64,000 bases of DNA from Acidimicrobiales bacterium (GCA_029577135.1 JARQPW010000003.1:38452-102451); one strand, 5' to 3'; numbered from the stretch's first letter, positions 42,593 to 52,941 are shown. Numbers and translations: made by a program. The notes: a model not told the origin generated them from the letters alone.

Positions 42593-43489
42593 ATGGCCGC
42601 ATTCCGCCTGCCCCGAGAGGGACGCCAACTCGGCCTGCTGCTTGCGGCTACCGGGATGTTCCTAGTCTCGACAGACTCCCTGTTCATCCGGATCGCGGAT
42701 GCCGACGGGTGGACGATCGCCTTCATGAGCAGCCTCTGGTCGACGCCGATCATGTGGGGGATCGCCGCCCGCAGCCTCGGGCGGGAACTCCCCGACCGGT
42801 TCAACCGGTACCGGAAGCCGCTCCTTTCCTCCAGCATCCTCGGATCCATCAGCATGACCGCATTCGTGATGGCCGTGACGAAGACCGAGGTCGCCAACGT
42901 GGTGGCGATCATCGCCGCCGCGCCGATCTTCGCAGCCGTCATCGCCAGGCTCGCCCTCAGGGAGCGTGCCTCTCCACGCACCTGGCGGGCCATCGCCGTC
43001 ACGATCGTCGGCATCCTCGTGATCGTCAGCGGATCGCTCTCCGGCGACGGCCTCAGCGGCAACCTCCTGGTCCTGTTCGCCATCTGCTGCTTCGGCGTCA
43101 ACCTCTCGATCTGGCGCCGCTTCCCCGACCTGCCGAGAACACTGCTCGTCGCCCTGACCGCCTCGTCCACGATGCTCGTCACCGCGGTGCCGGCTGCACC
43201 CTCCGGCCTCGACCGCGATGCGCTGCTCGCCACGATGGCGATGGGCATCTTCTTCGGGCCCGCCGCCCGATTCTGCATGTCGACGGCGACCCGCTATGCG
43301 TCGCCGGCCGAGGTGAGCCTGTTCACACCCGTCGAGACTGTCTGCGCCACGGCCTGGGTGTGGCTCTGGTTCGACGAGGTACCGCCCACGGCCACGTTCA
43401 TCGGCGCTGCCGTCGTGTTGGCCGCCGTCACGTACGGGGTGACCGGTCCGGCCGCCGAGGTGACCCCGACCCCGACGCCCCACACCTGA
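42593..43489 (+). CDS. EamA/DMT family transporter
   Basis: A 298-aa protein of ten predicted helices in two EamA halves. GLLLATGMFLVSTDSLFIRI opens the first, and ALRERASPRTWRAIAVTIVG and the final YASPAEVSLFTPVETVCATA are typical of RhaT/EamA exporters. Substrate unknown. The next gene starts 4 bp after its stop. Confidence 0.87.
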   Translation: MAAFRLPREGRQLGLLLAATGMFLVSTDSLFIRIADADGWTIAFMSSLWSTPIMWGIAARSLGRELPDRFNRYRKPLLSSSILGSISMTAFVMAVTKTEVANVVAIIAAAPIFAAVIARLALRERASPRTWRAIAVTIVGILVIVSGSLSGDGLSGNLLVLFAICCFGVNLSIWRRFPDLPRTLLVALTASSTMLVTAVPAAPSGLDRDALLATMAMGIFFGPAARFCMSTATRYASPAEVSLFTPVETVCATAWVWLWFDEVPPTATFIGAAVVLAAVTYGVTGPAAEVTPTPTPHT

Positions 43490-43493
43490 GACA

Positions 43494-44000
43494 TTGACCT
43501 CACCCCCGGACCCCGTCCTCGACCAGGCTGCCGCCCTCGGCATCGACCACACCGTGATGCCCTGCGATCCCGAGCTCGCCGACACGGCAGTCTTCTGCAA
43601 GGCCTACGGCATCGCCCCCGAGGACTCCGCCAACGCCATCCTCGTGGCCGGCAAGCCGCGTGCGGACGAACCGCAGCCCTTTGCACTCTGCCTGGTGCTC
43701 TCCACCCACCGGCTCGACGTCAACGGCACCGTCCGCCGTCGACTCGGCACCCGCAAGGCGTCGTTCGCGAACGCCGACCAGACCCGCACGCTCACCGGCA
43801 TGGAGATCGGCGGGGTCACGCCGTTCGGCCTCCCGGAGCAGGTCCCGATCTGGATCGACAGCGCCGTCATGGCCCGCAGTGAGGTGGTCGTGGGCGGTGG
43901 CTCCAGGGACCGGAAGCTTCGTCTGCCGCCAGAGGGCCTGCTGGCGCTACCCCGCGCCGAGGTGGTCGAGGACCTGGCGCGGCCCCTCAACCCGGGCTGA
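43494..44000 (+). CDS. YbaK/EbsC-family aminoacyl-tRNA deacylase-like
   Basis: About 168 aa from TTG at 43494. The YbaK core shows ILVAGKPRADEPQPFALCLV, RLGTRKASFANADQTRTLTG and MEIGGVTPFGLPEQVPIWID, including the conserved Lys and GGVxPFG. Members hydrolyse mischarged Cys- or Ala-tRNA(Pro). It is coupled to the EamA gene upstream. The rare TTG start follows directly after the EamA stop; a later start is possible. Confidence 0.85.
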   Translation: MTSPPDPVLDQAAALGIDHTVMPCDPELADTAVFCKAYGIAPEDSANAILVAGKPRADEPQPFALCLVLSTHRLDVNGTVRRRLGTRKASFANADQTRTLTGMEIGGVTPFGLPEQVPIWIDSAVMARSEVVVGGGSRDRKLRLPPEGLLALPRAEVVEDLARPLNPG

Positions 44001-44003
44001 CCC

Positions 44004-44327
44004 CTAGACGGAGCCCCGGGCCAGATGGCGGGCGAGGGCCTCACGCGCCGAACTCGGCGGAGCGCCGTCCAACAGCCGACAGAGCCGGTCGCGCCGGCCG
44101 ACGGCGGTCAGGACATCTGCGGCCACCGTGTCGGCCACGTACAGCAGGTCCAGTCGGGAGCCCGCGGTGAGCGGATCGGCCATCAGGCCGTCGACCACGG
44201 GACCGCACGCCAACTCGGCCGACAGGAGCTTGAGCGCTGCCGCCTCGAGTTCGTCGAGGGCGTCGAGGGCCCGCAGCACGTTGGTCGCCTGGGTGTCGGT
44301 GAGCACGCCAGATTGTGGAGCATCCAC
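44004..44327 (-). CDS. Hypothetical helical protein (107 aa)
   Basis: Predicted nearly all-helical, with ALDALDELEAAALKLLSAEL and LYVADTVAADVLTAVGRRDR. No family recognised. It is convergent with the YbaK-like gene (3-bp gap) and diverges from mazG-like. GTG at residue 8 is an alternative start. Confidence 0.5.
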   Translation of the reverse strand: MDAPQSGVLTDTQATNVLRALDALDELEAAALKLLSAELACGPVVDGLMADPLTAGSRLDLLYVADTVAADVLTAVGRRDRLCRLLDGAPPSSAREALARHLARGSV

Positions 44328-44409
44328 GCGCGGTGCGTGGGGATGCCCGGAGTACCTCGCGCTCTACGCGCGAACTGTCCCGGTCGGTTATGCGGTACGT
44401 TCCGGGGCC

Positions 44410-44661
44410 ATGGAACTCCAAGAAGTCCAGGACCTCATCCAGAACCTCTACGGCGACGTCGACCGGGAACGCGGCATCCCCGCCACCGTGGCCTGGCTGT
44501 GCGAGGAGGTCGGCGAACTTGCCCAGGCGGTGCGCAAGCAGACACCCGATCGGCAGGTGCACGAGTTGGGCGACGTCTTGGCGTGGCTGGCCAGCCTCGC
44601 CAACCAGTTGGACCTCTCCCTCGACGACGCCATGCGGCGCTACGTCGAGGACCCTCCCTAA
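44410..44661 (+). CDS. MazG-like nucleotide pyrophosphohydrolase
   Basis: An 83-aa all-helical protein with LCEEVGELAQAVRKQ (EExxE) and HELGDVLAWLASLANQL (ExxD), the metal-binding set of the MazG/iMazG fold, in single-domain form. Such enzymes hydrolyse non-canonical NTPs. It faces asd tail to tail. Confidence 0.85.
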   Translation: MELQEVQDLIQNLYGDVDRERGIPATVAWLCEEVGELAQAVRKQTPDRQVHELGDVLAWLASLANQLDLSLDDAMRRYVEDPP

Positions 44662-44685
44662 CAGGGATCGGGGTTCCGCTCCGGG

Positions 44686-45756
<1,071 letters not shown>

Positions 45757-45763
45757 TTATGGA

Positions 45764-46513
45764 TCAGCGGTCACCCGGGAACTCGAAGACCAGTTCGTCA
45801 CCCTCCGCAAGACGGGCCGCAGCAAACAGGTCGGCGACGAAGGCGACCATCGGGAAGGTTCCACACGAGTCCTCCACCCAGTCCGCCAACCTCCCGGCGG
45901 CCCCGTCGAGTGCAAGGCCGTCGATGGACGAATCCAGGAGCGTCCCGAACAGGACGTTGCGGAGTCGCCCATCCGTCACGGTCCCGGGTTCCAGGTCGGC
46001 GAGGGCACCGTCGATGTTCGTGTACACCTCGTCGAGCAACCCGGAGTCGTCACGCAGGCCGGCCGGTACGCGTTCGTTGATCCAACCCAGGAGGGTGGTC
46101 GTCGCGCGCAGGTGGGCCAGGTGGTGGGCCGTCTCGGAAGCACCCGACGCGTCGAGTTCCTCGAGGACCCGTGTGATCGAGGCCGACTCCAAGGCGAGCC
46201 CGGCACAGAAGCCCTCGGGCACCCCCGACCGCAGCACCGTGGTCGTGGTTCGGGGCGCTGCCGTCGTCGGCGGGAGGGGAGGCTCCGTCGTGGTCGTGGG
46301 CGACGTCGTGGTGGTCGACGTCGTGGTGGTCGACGTCGTGGTGCTCGACGTCGTGGTGCTCGACGTCGTGGTGGTCGACGTCGTGGTGGTCGACGTTGAC
46401 TTCGAAGTCACCGGGGTCCCGGACGTCGCTCCACGGGGAGACTCCGTCGCGGCGCACGCCCCGACGACCAGGAGGGCGAGCGCGACCGACGACCAGCGAG
46501 CCACGGGACCCAC
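45764..46513 (-). CDS. Thr-rich lipoprotein, third of the ask-asd triplet
   Basis: A 249-aa protein with a lipoprotein signal (SVALALLVVGAC, Cys20) and a TTTS-rich stalk (about 40-90). The helical domain that follows has GFCAGLALESAS, TTLLGWINERVPAGLRD and the later ADWVEDSCGTFPM. The FC, W..(R/N)VP and C landmarks recur in the two upstream genes. One base separates it from the middle gene; asd follows at 49 bp. Function unknown. Confidence 0.72.
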   Translation of the reverse strand: MGPVARWSSVALALLVVGACAATESPRGATSGTPVTSKSTSTTTTSTTTTSSTTTSSTTTSTTTTSTTTTSPTTTTEPPLPPTTAAPRTTTTVLRSGVPEGFCAGLALESASITRVLEELDASGASETAHHLAHLRATTTLLGWINERVPAGLRDDSGLLDEVYTNIDGALADLEPGTVTDGRLRNVLFGTLLDSSIDGLALDGAAGRLADWVEDSCGTFPMVAFVADLFAAARLAEGDELVFEFPGDR

Positions 46514-46514
46514 G

Positions 46515-47252
46515 TCAGCTCCCGGTCAGGAGCTTCCGGATGAAGTCGCGGATCTCCTTGGGGAGCGTCGAAGGGGGTGGCGTCGCGGAGGGGCGGCCCG
46601 GAATCGCCGAACGGGGGTCGAGGCCCGAGAGCAGGAGGGTGACCTCGTACGGGCACTCTTCGAGCAGGAACATGCTCACAGCCTCGGCCGACTCGGCCAT
46701 GGCGGCGTGGCGCTCGGCCAGGGAGGCGTTGATCGCGGCCATCGCTGCTCGTGCATCGAACTCGTCACCCGACTGGGCCAGGTGCGGCATCGTCGCCTCG
46801 CGCCAGAGCGTGGCCAGGCGCTCCGCCTCGCCGACGACGCCGATGGGCGCCCGCTCGACCAACCAGCCTGCGAGGAGCGACATCGCAGAGGCCGCCTCGA
46901 CGTACACCTGGGGATCTTCCGGGCCGAGGACCGACCGCAGATCGGCCAGCCGACCGCCCTCCCGCTCCAGGTGCCCCGCCAGGTCCGGGCAGAAGGTCTC
47001 CGGAACGGTCGTCGCTACGAGATCCTCGGTGGTCGTCGATTCCGGATCCCCGGATCCACCGGATGGCTGCGTGGTCGACGGCGGCTGCGTGGTCGACGGC
47101 GGCTGCGTGGTCGACGGCGGCTGCGTGGTCGACGGCACCGTCCAGGACGGGTCGACGGTCGGTCGCTCCGGTGCAGCGCCACTCCCGCAGGCACCGGACA
47201 CGACGGCGACGACGACGACGACCTGCACGAGCGCACACGAGCGGAATCGCAT
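46515..47252 (-). CDS. STTQPP-repeat lipoprotein, second of the ask-asd triplet
   Basis: A 245-aa lipoprotein (VVVAVVSGAC, Cys22) with a TQPPSTTQPP repeat stalk. The domain has TFCPDLAGHLE, SLLAGWLVERAPIGVVG and LLEECPYEVTLLL, the same landmarks as its neighbours. Three bases separate it from the first lipoprotein and one from the third. Function unknown. Confidence 0.72.
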   Translation of the reverse strand: MRFRSCALVQVVVVVAVVSGACGSGAAPERPTVDPSWTVPSTTQPPSTTQPPSTTQPPSTTQPSGGSGDPESTTTEDLVATTVPETFCPDLAGHLEREGGRLADLRSVLGPEDPQVYVEAASAMSLLAGWLVERAPIGVVGEAERLATLWREATMPHLAQSGDEFDARAAMAAINASLAERHAAMAESAEAVSMFLLEECPYEVTLLLSGLDPRSAIPGRPSATPPPSTLPKEIRDFIRKLLTGS

Positions 47253-47255
47253 CCG

Positions 47256-48293
47256 TCAGCCCTCGTGGGTGAAGCCGGCGCCGAAGCCACCGAACAGGTC
47301 GAAGACGACCGTCGACTGCACACCGCACTCGTCAGCCACGTGGGCACGGAGGCGGTTGGTCGCAGCGGGGAGTTCTGCGGCGTTCATGTTCTCCAATCCT
47401 GCCCCGATCCGACTGCTCGCAGCGAGCAGGGCGGTATCCCGGGCCTCGGGGCCGTCGCCCTCCATGCCCGCCACGGCATCGGCGAACGCCTCTGCGGTGA
47501 CGATGACGGCGTCGTGGACGAGGGCCGCGGCATCACGGAGTTCGTCCGGGACGTTCGTGGCGAGCCAGGCGAACACGCCCTCGGTGACGTCGAACAGCGC
47601 TGCGTAGGCGACCGGGTCCACCGACGTCCCCCCGAGCGCCTCCTGGTCCATCACCAGTCGCAGCACGTCGTCGACGACGTCGAGGTAACCGTCGCAGAAC
47701 GGCGTCAGAAGGCCTGCGCCCACGAGTGAACAGCGCATCAGGTTGGCCATGAGGGGGGTATCGGCCAACAACGCGTCCATCGCCGACCCGTCGACGGTGA
47801 CGCCACCGGGACGGGAGAACTGGGTGACGAGGATCGGAGCCAGGTGGTCGGCGGTGACCCCCTCGAGGACACAGTCCGGATCCACGGCCGGCGCCCCGGG
47901 ATCGTTCGCCATGCTGGAGGCGAGCCCGGTCCGGAACACGTCCTCGACAACCCCGCAGGCCACGAGGGCCTTGACGGTCATCTCCGCCTGATGCGGCTTC
48001 GGCCCCTGCTTCGAGATCGACAGGACGACCTCGGGCCCGCTGGCTTCGAGGAGTGCCTGGGCCACGCAGCCCAGGTCGGCGTCGGCCAGGTCCTCCAGCG
48101 CACCGTCGGCGCCGGCATCAACGACGAACCGGTCGCGGACCTCGACGAGGCCCACGGTGGTCGTGGTCGGCGCAAGCGTCGTCGTCGGGACGGTCGCACC
48201 GTCCGACCCCGGAGCGGCGCAGGCCCCGGCCACCAGGAGGAGCAGGACGACCACCGCGAACGACGGCGCGACGAAACGGTTGGGTGGGCGCAC
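47256..48293 (-). CDS. Long lipoprotein, first of the ask-asd triplet
   Basis: 345 aa from GTG at 48293; lipobox VAGAC (Cys25), then a short Thr/Pro linker. An extra helical domain covers about 48-195 with cysteines at 76, 113, 141 and 188. The C-terminal domain (199-345) repeats the triplet pattern: PFCDGYLDVVD, FAWLATNVPDELRD, DECGVQSTVVFDLF. Starts 23 bp after the ask stop. Function unknown; surface binding is inferred only from the signal. Confidence 0.7.
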   Translation of the reverse strand: MRPPNRFVAPSFAVVVLLLLVAGACAAPGSDGATVPTTTLAPTTTTVGLVEVRDRFVVDAGADGALEDLADADLGCVAQALLEASGPEVVLSISKQGPKPHQAEMTVKALVACGVVEDVFRTGLASSMANDPGAPAVDPDCVLEGVTADHLAPILVTQFSRPGGVTVDGSAMDALLADTPLMANLMRCSLVGAGLLTPFCDGYLDVVDDVLRLVMDQEALGGTSVDPVAYAALFDVTEGVFAWLATNVPDELRDAAALVHDAVIVTAEAFADAVAGMEGDGPEARDTALLAASSRIGAGLENMNAAELPAATNRLRAHVADECGVQSTVVFDLFGGFGAGFTHEG

Positions 48294-48316
48294 GATGGGT
48301 ATGCCGATTCGCCGTT

Positions 48317-49534
48317 TCAGGCGTCGGCGAGCCCGAACGCTTCGTGGAGGGCCGTGACGGCCTCCTCCACCCGGTCCTCGGCGACGACACAGCTCACGCG
48401 GATCGCCGACGTGGAGATCATCTGGATGTTGACGCCCGTGTCGGCGAGGGTCTCGAACATGGTCGCCGCAACGCCCGGGTTCGAGCGCATGCCCGCACCG
48501 ACGATGCTCACCCGGGCGATCGTCACATCGGCATCGACCCCAGCAGCCCCGATCTCGGCGACCAGCTTCCGGGTCTCCTCCATCGTCCGGTCGAGGTCGC
48601 CCTTCGGCACCGTGAACGAGATGTCGGTGACGCCCCGGTCCGAGACGTTCTGCACGATGAGGTCGACGTTCACATCGAGGTCGGCGAGCGCACGGAAGAC
48701 CGTCGCTGCCACACCGGTGCGGTCGGGCACCCCGGCGATCGTCATCTTGGCCTCTGAGACGTCGTGCGTGACCGCCGAGACAATGGCCTGTTCCATGTTT
48801 GGCTCCTCCTCGTCGACCCACGTCCCCTCCTGCCAGGTGAACGCCGATCGGACATGTAGGCGCACCCCGTGGGTGCGCGCGTATTCGACGGACCGCATCG
48901 ATGGCTTCGGGCAGCCGGAGGCGGTCATCTCCAGCAACTCCTCGAACGACACCGACGCCATCCGTCTGGCCGTCGGGACCAGCCGGGGGTCGGTGGTGAA
49001 CACCCCGGTCACGTCGGTGTAGAGCTCGCAGACGTCGGCCCCGAGCGCATGGGCGAGCGCCACGGCGGTCGTGTCGGAGCCCCCCCGGCCGAGGAACGTG
49101 ACGTCGTTCTCCGTCGACACGCCCTGTGAACCGCCCACCACGGCGACGCGTCCGGCGTCGACGGTGGCGCGCACCCGGTCGGGTCGGACCTCGAGGATCC
49201 TGGCGTTGCCGTGGGTGGTGTCGGTCAGGAATCCAGCCTGGCTTCCCGTGAAGGAGTCGGCAGGGACGTCCAGGTCGTGGAGCGCCATGCACATGAGTGC
49301 CATCGCCTTGCGCTCTCCCGCCGTGATGAGCATGTCCAGTTCCCGGCCGGGATGCGTGGAGGAGACCTCCGACGCCAGGCGCAGCAGGTCGTCGGTCTCC
49401 TTGCCCATGGCCGAGACCACGAGGACGACGTCGTCACCGTGGCGCTTCGTGCGCGCGACGTGGTCCGCGACGGCGCGTATGCGTTCGGGGTCGCCGAGTG
49501 AGGTACCGCCGAACTTCTGGACGATCAGTGCCAT
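48317..49534 (-). CDS. lysC: Aspartokinase
   Basis: First step of the aspartate family. From ATG at 49534 the product is 405 aa: ALIVQKFGGTSLGDPERI (KFGGTS, 7-12), GGSQGVSTENDVTFLGRGGSD for the substrate site, then two ACT domains (TIAGVPDRTGVAATVF and NPGVAATMFETLADTGVNIQ). No fused homoserine dehydrogenase. Followed by three lipoprotein genes and then asd. Confidence 0.95.
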   Translation of the reverse strand: MALIVQKFGGTSLGDPERIRAVADHVARTKRHGDDVVLVVSAMGKETDDLLRLASEVSSTHPGRELDMLITAGERKAMALMCMALHDLDVPADSFTGSQAGFLTDTTHGNARILEVRPDRVRATVDAGRVAVVGGSQGVSTENDVTFLGRGGSDTTAVALAHALGADVCELYTDVTGVFTTDPRLVPTARRMASVSFEELLEMTASGCPKPSMRSVEYARTHGVRLHVRSAFTWQEGTWVDEEEPNMEQAIVSAVTHDVSEAKMTIAGVPDRTGVAATVFRALADLDVNVDLIVQNVSDRGVTDISFTVPKGDLDRTMEETRKLVAEIGAAGVDADVTIARVSIVGAGMRSNPGVAATMFETLADTGVNIQMISTSAIRVSCVVAEDRVEEAVTALHEAFGLADA

Positions 49535-49625
49535 GGGCGACCACGCTACCTGCGCCACTCGGCGGGCCTGCTGCAGGTTTCGGGCGCTGCGGCGCCGAAG
49601 GGTCCCGTTGTTAGGGTGCCGCCCC

Positions 49626-50423
49626 ATGGCCTCGAAGACCCGGCGGCCCGCTCCACCCGCCCCCTCCTCCATCCATCGCTACTCGCCCCGCACCAGGCTG
49701 CTTGCCGGCATCCTCGCCGTCGTGATGCTCGGCGGCGTCGTGACGGTGGGCATCGCCAGCCTCGCCGACCGTGGAGGTGGCGGCGACAACGGAACCGTGG
49801 TACTGAACCCCTGCCCGGCCCCCGACAAGTCCGACGGCCCCCGCTACCGGTTCACCGCCCGTCCCGTCTATTGCCTGACGAGCGGGGTCACCTACGCAGC
49901 GGTGTTCGACACCAGCGAGGGTGAGATCCGGTTCACCCTCGACCGGACCGGGATGCCGGAGACCACCAACAACTTCGTGGCCCTCGCCCGCTACGGCTAC
50001 TACGACAACACCCTCCTGTTTCGGATCGACCCGAGCATCGGCATCATCCAGGGGGGCGCCCCGACCACCAACGACTGGTCAGACCCGGGACCCGGCTACA
50101 CCATTCCCGACGAGGGGGGCACGTTCCACCGCCTCGCCAACGAAGGGGTCTCCGGTCCGTTCTCCTACAAGTCCGGCCAACTGGTGATGGCCCGTTCAGC
50201 GGGGCTCAACAGCTCGGGCGCCCAGTTCTTCTTCACGACCACGGAGAGCGTGTCCCTCCTCGACAGCCAGGGCAGCTACCTGCTGTTCGGCGCCACCGAC
50301 AATGCCGGCCAGAGCGTCCTCGACGCCATGATGGACCTCTACGTCGTGGACCCCGAGTCGCCCTATGGCGGCGGCCCGAGCCACGAGATCGTCATCCACT
50401 CGGTCACCATCGTCGAGGGCTGA
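49626..50423 (+). CDS. Membrane-anchored cyclophilin-type peptidyl-prolyl isomerase
   Basis: 265 aa. One N-terminal helix (about 25-48, RLLAGILAVVMLGGVVTVGI) anchors a cyclophilin domain: FDTSEGEIRFTLDRTGMPET, NNFVALARYGYYDNTLLFRI, GQLVMARSAGLNSSGAQFFF. Extracytoplasmic protein folding is likely. ATG at 49626 sits 91 bp from the divergent aspartokinase. Confidence 0.88.
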   Translation: MASKTRRPAPPAPSSIHRYSPRTRLLAGILAVVMLGGVVTVGIASLADRGGGGDNGTVVLNPCPAPDKSDGPRYRFTARPVYCLTSGVTYAAVFDTSEGEIRFTLDRTGMPETTNNFVALARYGYYDNTLLFRIDPSIGIIQGGAPTTNDWSDPGPGYTIPDEGGTFHRLANEGVSGPFSYKSGQLVMARSAGLNSSGAQFFFTTTESVSLLDSQGSYLLFGATDNAGQSVLDAMMDLYVVDPESPYGGGPSHEIVIHSVTIVEG

Positions 50424-50462
50424 TCGACCCTCCCCACCCGGTCGGCCACCTACCCTCGCGGT

Positions 50463-51146
50463 GTGCCCACCGAGCCACCCACCACCACCTGGCTCTTCCC
50501 GCCGGCGAGCACTGCTGACGAGCACGGGGTCGTCGGCATCGGCGCCGACCTCGACCCGGGCACGCTCCTGATGGCCTACCGGACCGGGTTGTTCCCCATG
50601 CCCGTCGAACAGGACGGTGCCGTCGCCTGGTGGTCCCCGGACCCCCGGGGCGTGCTCCACCCCTCCGACCTCCGGGTGAGCCGGTCGTTGCGGCGCTCCT
50701 GTCGGCGCTTCGAGGTCCGGTTCGACACCGCCTTCGCCGAGGTGCTCGAGGCCTGTGCCGACCTCGACCGGCCACGCCGCTGGATCGACGCCCAGATGGC
50801 CGAGGCCTACACCGAACTCCACTGCCTGGGCTGGGCGCACTCCGTCGAGGCCTGGGACGACGAAGGCCTCGCCGGCGGCCTCTACGGCGTGTCCCTCGGC
50901 GGCCTGTTCGCCGGAGAGTCGATGTTCCACCGACGCACGGACGCCTCGAAGGTGGCGCTGATCGGGCTGGTCGAACTGCTCGGCACGGGCGGCGACCGGC
51001 TCGTCGACGTCCAGTGGGCCACCCCTCACCTCGCCGGCCTCGGAGCATCCGAGATCACACGCGACGACTACCTCGATCGGCTCGCTGGATTGGCAGGAGC
51101 CGCCGGCCCGAACTGGGCCGACCCGGCGCCACAAGCGGCTAGCTGA
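50463..51146 (+). CDS. aat: Leucyl/phenylalanyl-tRNA-protein transferase
   Basis: 227 aa from GTG. Adds Leu or Phe to N-terminal Arg/Lys, marking proteins for ClpS/ClpAP. FPPASTADEHGVVGIGADLD, YRTGLFPMP, WWSPDPRGVL, AHSVEAWDDEGLAGGLYGVS and GGLFAGESMFHR are Aat signatures. Its 3' end overlaps the convergent AccE-like gene by 8 bp. Confidence 0.94.
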   Translation: MPTEPPTTTWLFPPASTADEHGVVGIGADLDPGTLLMAYRTGLFPMPVEQDGAVAWWSPDPRGVLHPSDLRVSRSLRRSCRRFEVRFDTAFAEVLEACADLDRPRRWIDAQMAEAYTELHCLGWAHSVEAWDDEGLAGGLYGVSLGGLFAGESMFHRRTDASKVALIGLVELLGTGGDRLVDVQWATPHLAGLGASEITRDDYLDRLAGLAGAAGPNWADPAPQAAS

Positions 51147-51378
51147 ACGACTGTCGCCGGGGGAGGCGGGAGTCGGCCCACCAGCGTCCCGAGAAGCGCC
51201 AGGTCGGGACATCGGCCGGACGGGTGGCCACGGGGTCGGGCCAGAGCTCGCGGTACGCAGCGAGGATGGCCTGGAGTTCGGCGCCGGAGGCCCCCGGAGC
51301 TTCGATCCGGGTCGTGGTGTCGAACTCGTCGACGACCACGAGTCGTGCGGCGGCGCCTTCCGGCGTGGCGGAACCCAT
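51139..51378 (-). CDS. Acyl-CoA carboxylase epsilon subunit-like
   Basis: A 79-aa protein with GASGAELQAILAAYRELWPD and a C-terminal RFSGRWWADSRLPRR, the layout of actinobacterial AccE/PccE subunits that stabilise the carboxylase complex. Immediately downstream (6 bp) of the carboxyltransferase gene, which supports the call; sequence alone is weak. Confidence 0.7.
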   Translation of the reverse strand: MGSATPEGAAARLVVVDEFDTTTRIEAPGASGAELQAILAAYRELWPDPVATRPADVPTWRFSGRWWADSRLPRRQSFS

Positions 51379-51384
51379 CGTGGC

Positions 51385-52941
51385 CTACAGCGGCACGTTG
51401 CCGTGCTTGCGCTGGGGAAGTTCCTTGCGCTTGCCGGCCAGCATCTCGAGGCCGGCGACCAACCGGACGCGGGTCTCGGACGGAGCGATCACGTCGTCGA
51501 CGAAGCCGTGTTCCGCCGACACGTACGGGTTGGCGTAGCGCTCGGCGTACTCCTCGACGAGTTCGCTCCGGCGGGCGACCGGGTCGGCGGCGTCGGCCAG
51601 CTCGCGGCGGTACAGGATCTCGACGGCGCCCTGTGGGCCCATGACGGCCAACTCGGCCGACGGCCAGGCCAGCGACAGGTCGGAGCCGACCGACTTGGAG
51701 TCCATGACGACGTAGGCGCCGCCGTAGGCCTTCCGGGTGATGACCTGGATGCGCGGCACCGTGGCCTCGCAGTAGGCGTAGAGCAACTTGGCACCGTGGC
51801 GGATGATGCCCCCGTGCTCCTGGTCGACGCCGGGCAGGAAGCCGGGCACGTCGACGAACGTGATGAGCGGGAGGTTGAAGGCGTCGCAGGTGCGGACGAA
51901 CCGGGCCGCCTTCTCGGAGGCCTGGATGTCGAGCACCCCGGCGAGCATCATGGGCTGGTTGCCGACCACTCCGACCGACCGGCCATCGAGGCGGGCGAAG
52001 CCGCACACGATGTTGCCGGCCCAGGCCGCGTGGTACTCCATGAACTCGCCCTCGTCGACGACGGCGGTGATGACCTGGCGCATGTCGTAAGGCAGGTTGG
52101 AGCTGTCGGGCATGAGGTCGTCGAGCTCGGGGCACAGGCGGTCGGGGGGGTCGTCGCAGGCGACGGTGGGTGGCATGTCGATGTTGTTCGACGGCAGATA
52201 CGACAGCAGTGCCTTGACGTCGTCGAGGACCTGATGCTCGTCCTCTGCCACGAACGAGGCCACGCCCGACTTCGTGGAATGGCTGCCGGCGCCACCGAGA
52301 TCCTCGAGGGAGACCTCCTCGCCGGTCACCGTCCGGACGACGTCCGGGCCCGTGATGAACATGTGCGACTTTTCACGGACCATGAAGATGAAGTCGGTCA
52401 TGGCCGGGCTGTACACGGCACCGCCGGCGCAGGGCCCGAGGATCACGCTGATCTGCGGGATCACGCCCGAGGACTGCACGTTGCGGTAGAAGATGCCGCC
52501 GTAGCCGTCGAGGCTGACGACTCCCTCCTGGATGCGGGCGCCGGCGCCGTCGTTGAGGCCGATCATCGGGGCGCCGACCGAGTGGGCCAGGTCCATCACC
52601 TTGTGGAGCTTCTTGGCGAAGGCCTCCCCGAGGGCGCCGCCGAAGACCGTGAAGTCCTGGGCGAACACGAAGACCCGGCGGCCATCGATGGTCCCCCAGC
52701 CGGTGATGACGCCGTCGGTGTAGGGGCGCTCCTCCATGCCGCTGTCGTGGGCCCGGTGGCGGACCAGCAGATCGAGTTCGTGGAACGAGCCCTCGTCGAG
52801 CAGGTAGTCGATGCGTTCGCGGGCGAGCATCTTGCCCTTGGCGTGCTGTCGTTCGACCGCCCGTTCGGAGCCCGCGTGGAGGGCCTCTTCCCGCCGCTTG
52901 CGGAGGTCGTCGAGCCGGTCGCTCATGGAATGCTGCGTCAT
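51385..52941 (-). CDS. Acyl-CoA/propionyl-CoA carboxylase carboxyltransferase (beta) subunit
   Basis: 518 aa from ATG at 52941 (ATG at 52926 is an alternative). Transfers CO2 from biotin to acyl-CoA. Features: KGKMLARERIDYLLDEGSF, VFVFAQDFTVFGGALGEAF, GLNDGAGARIQEGV, GPCAGGAVYSPAMTDFIFMV, FVDVPGFLPGVDQEHGGIIR and RKAYGGAYVVMDSKSVGSDL. With methylmalonyl-CoA epimerase nearby, propionyl-CoA is a likely substrate. The biotin subunit is not in the window. Confidence 0.93.
   Translation of the reverse strand: MTQHSMSDRLDDLRKRREEALHAGSERAVERQHAKGKMLARERIDYLLDEGSFHELDLLVRHRAHDSGMEERPYTDGVITGWGTIDGRRVFVFAQDFTVFGGALGEAFAKKLHKVMDLAHSVGAPMIGLNDGAGARIQEGVVSLDGYGGIFYRNVQSSGVIPQISVILGPCAGGAVYSPAMTDFIFMVREKSHMFITGPDVVRTVTGEEVSLEDLGGAGSHSTKSGVASFVAEDEHQVLDDVKALLSYLPSNNIDMPPTVACDDPPDRLCPELDDLMPDSSNLPYDMRQVITAVVDEGEFMEYHAAWAGNIVCGFARLDGRSVGVVGNQPMMLAGVLDIQASEKAARFVRTCDAFNLPLITFVDVPGFLPGVDQEHGGIIRHGAKLLYAYCEATVPRIQVITRKAYGGAYVVMDSKSVGSDLSLAWPSAELAVMGPQGAVEILYRRELADAADPVARRSELVEEYAERYANPYVSAEHGFVDDVIAPSETRVRLVAGLEMLAGKRKELPQRKHGNVPL

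Noticed and set aside
46290..46400. GTGGTGGTCGACGTC repeats as an independent repeat element
   Set aside because: They code the TTTS stalk of a lipoprotein in frame and do not extend beyond the gene.
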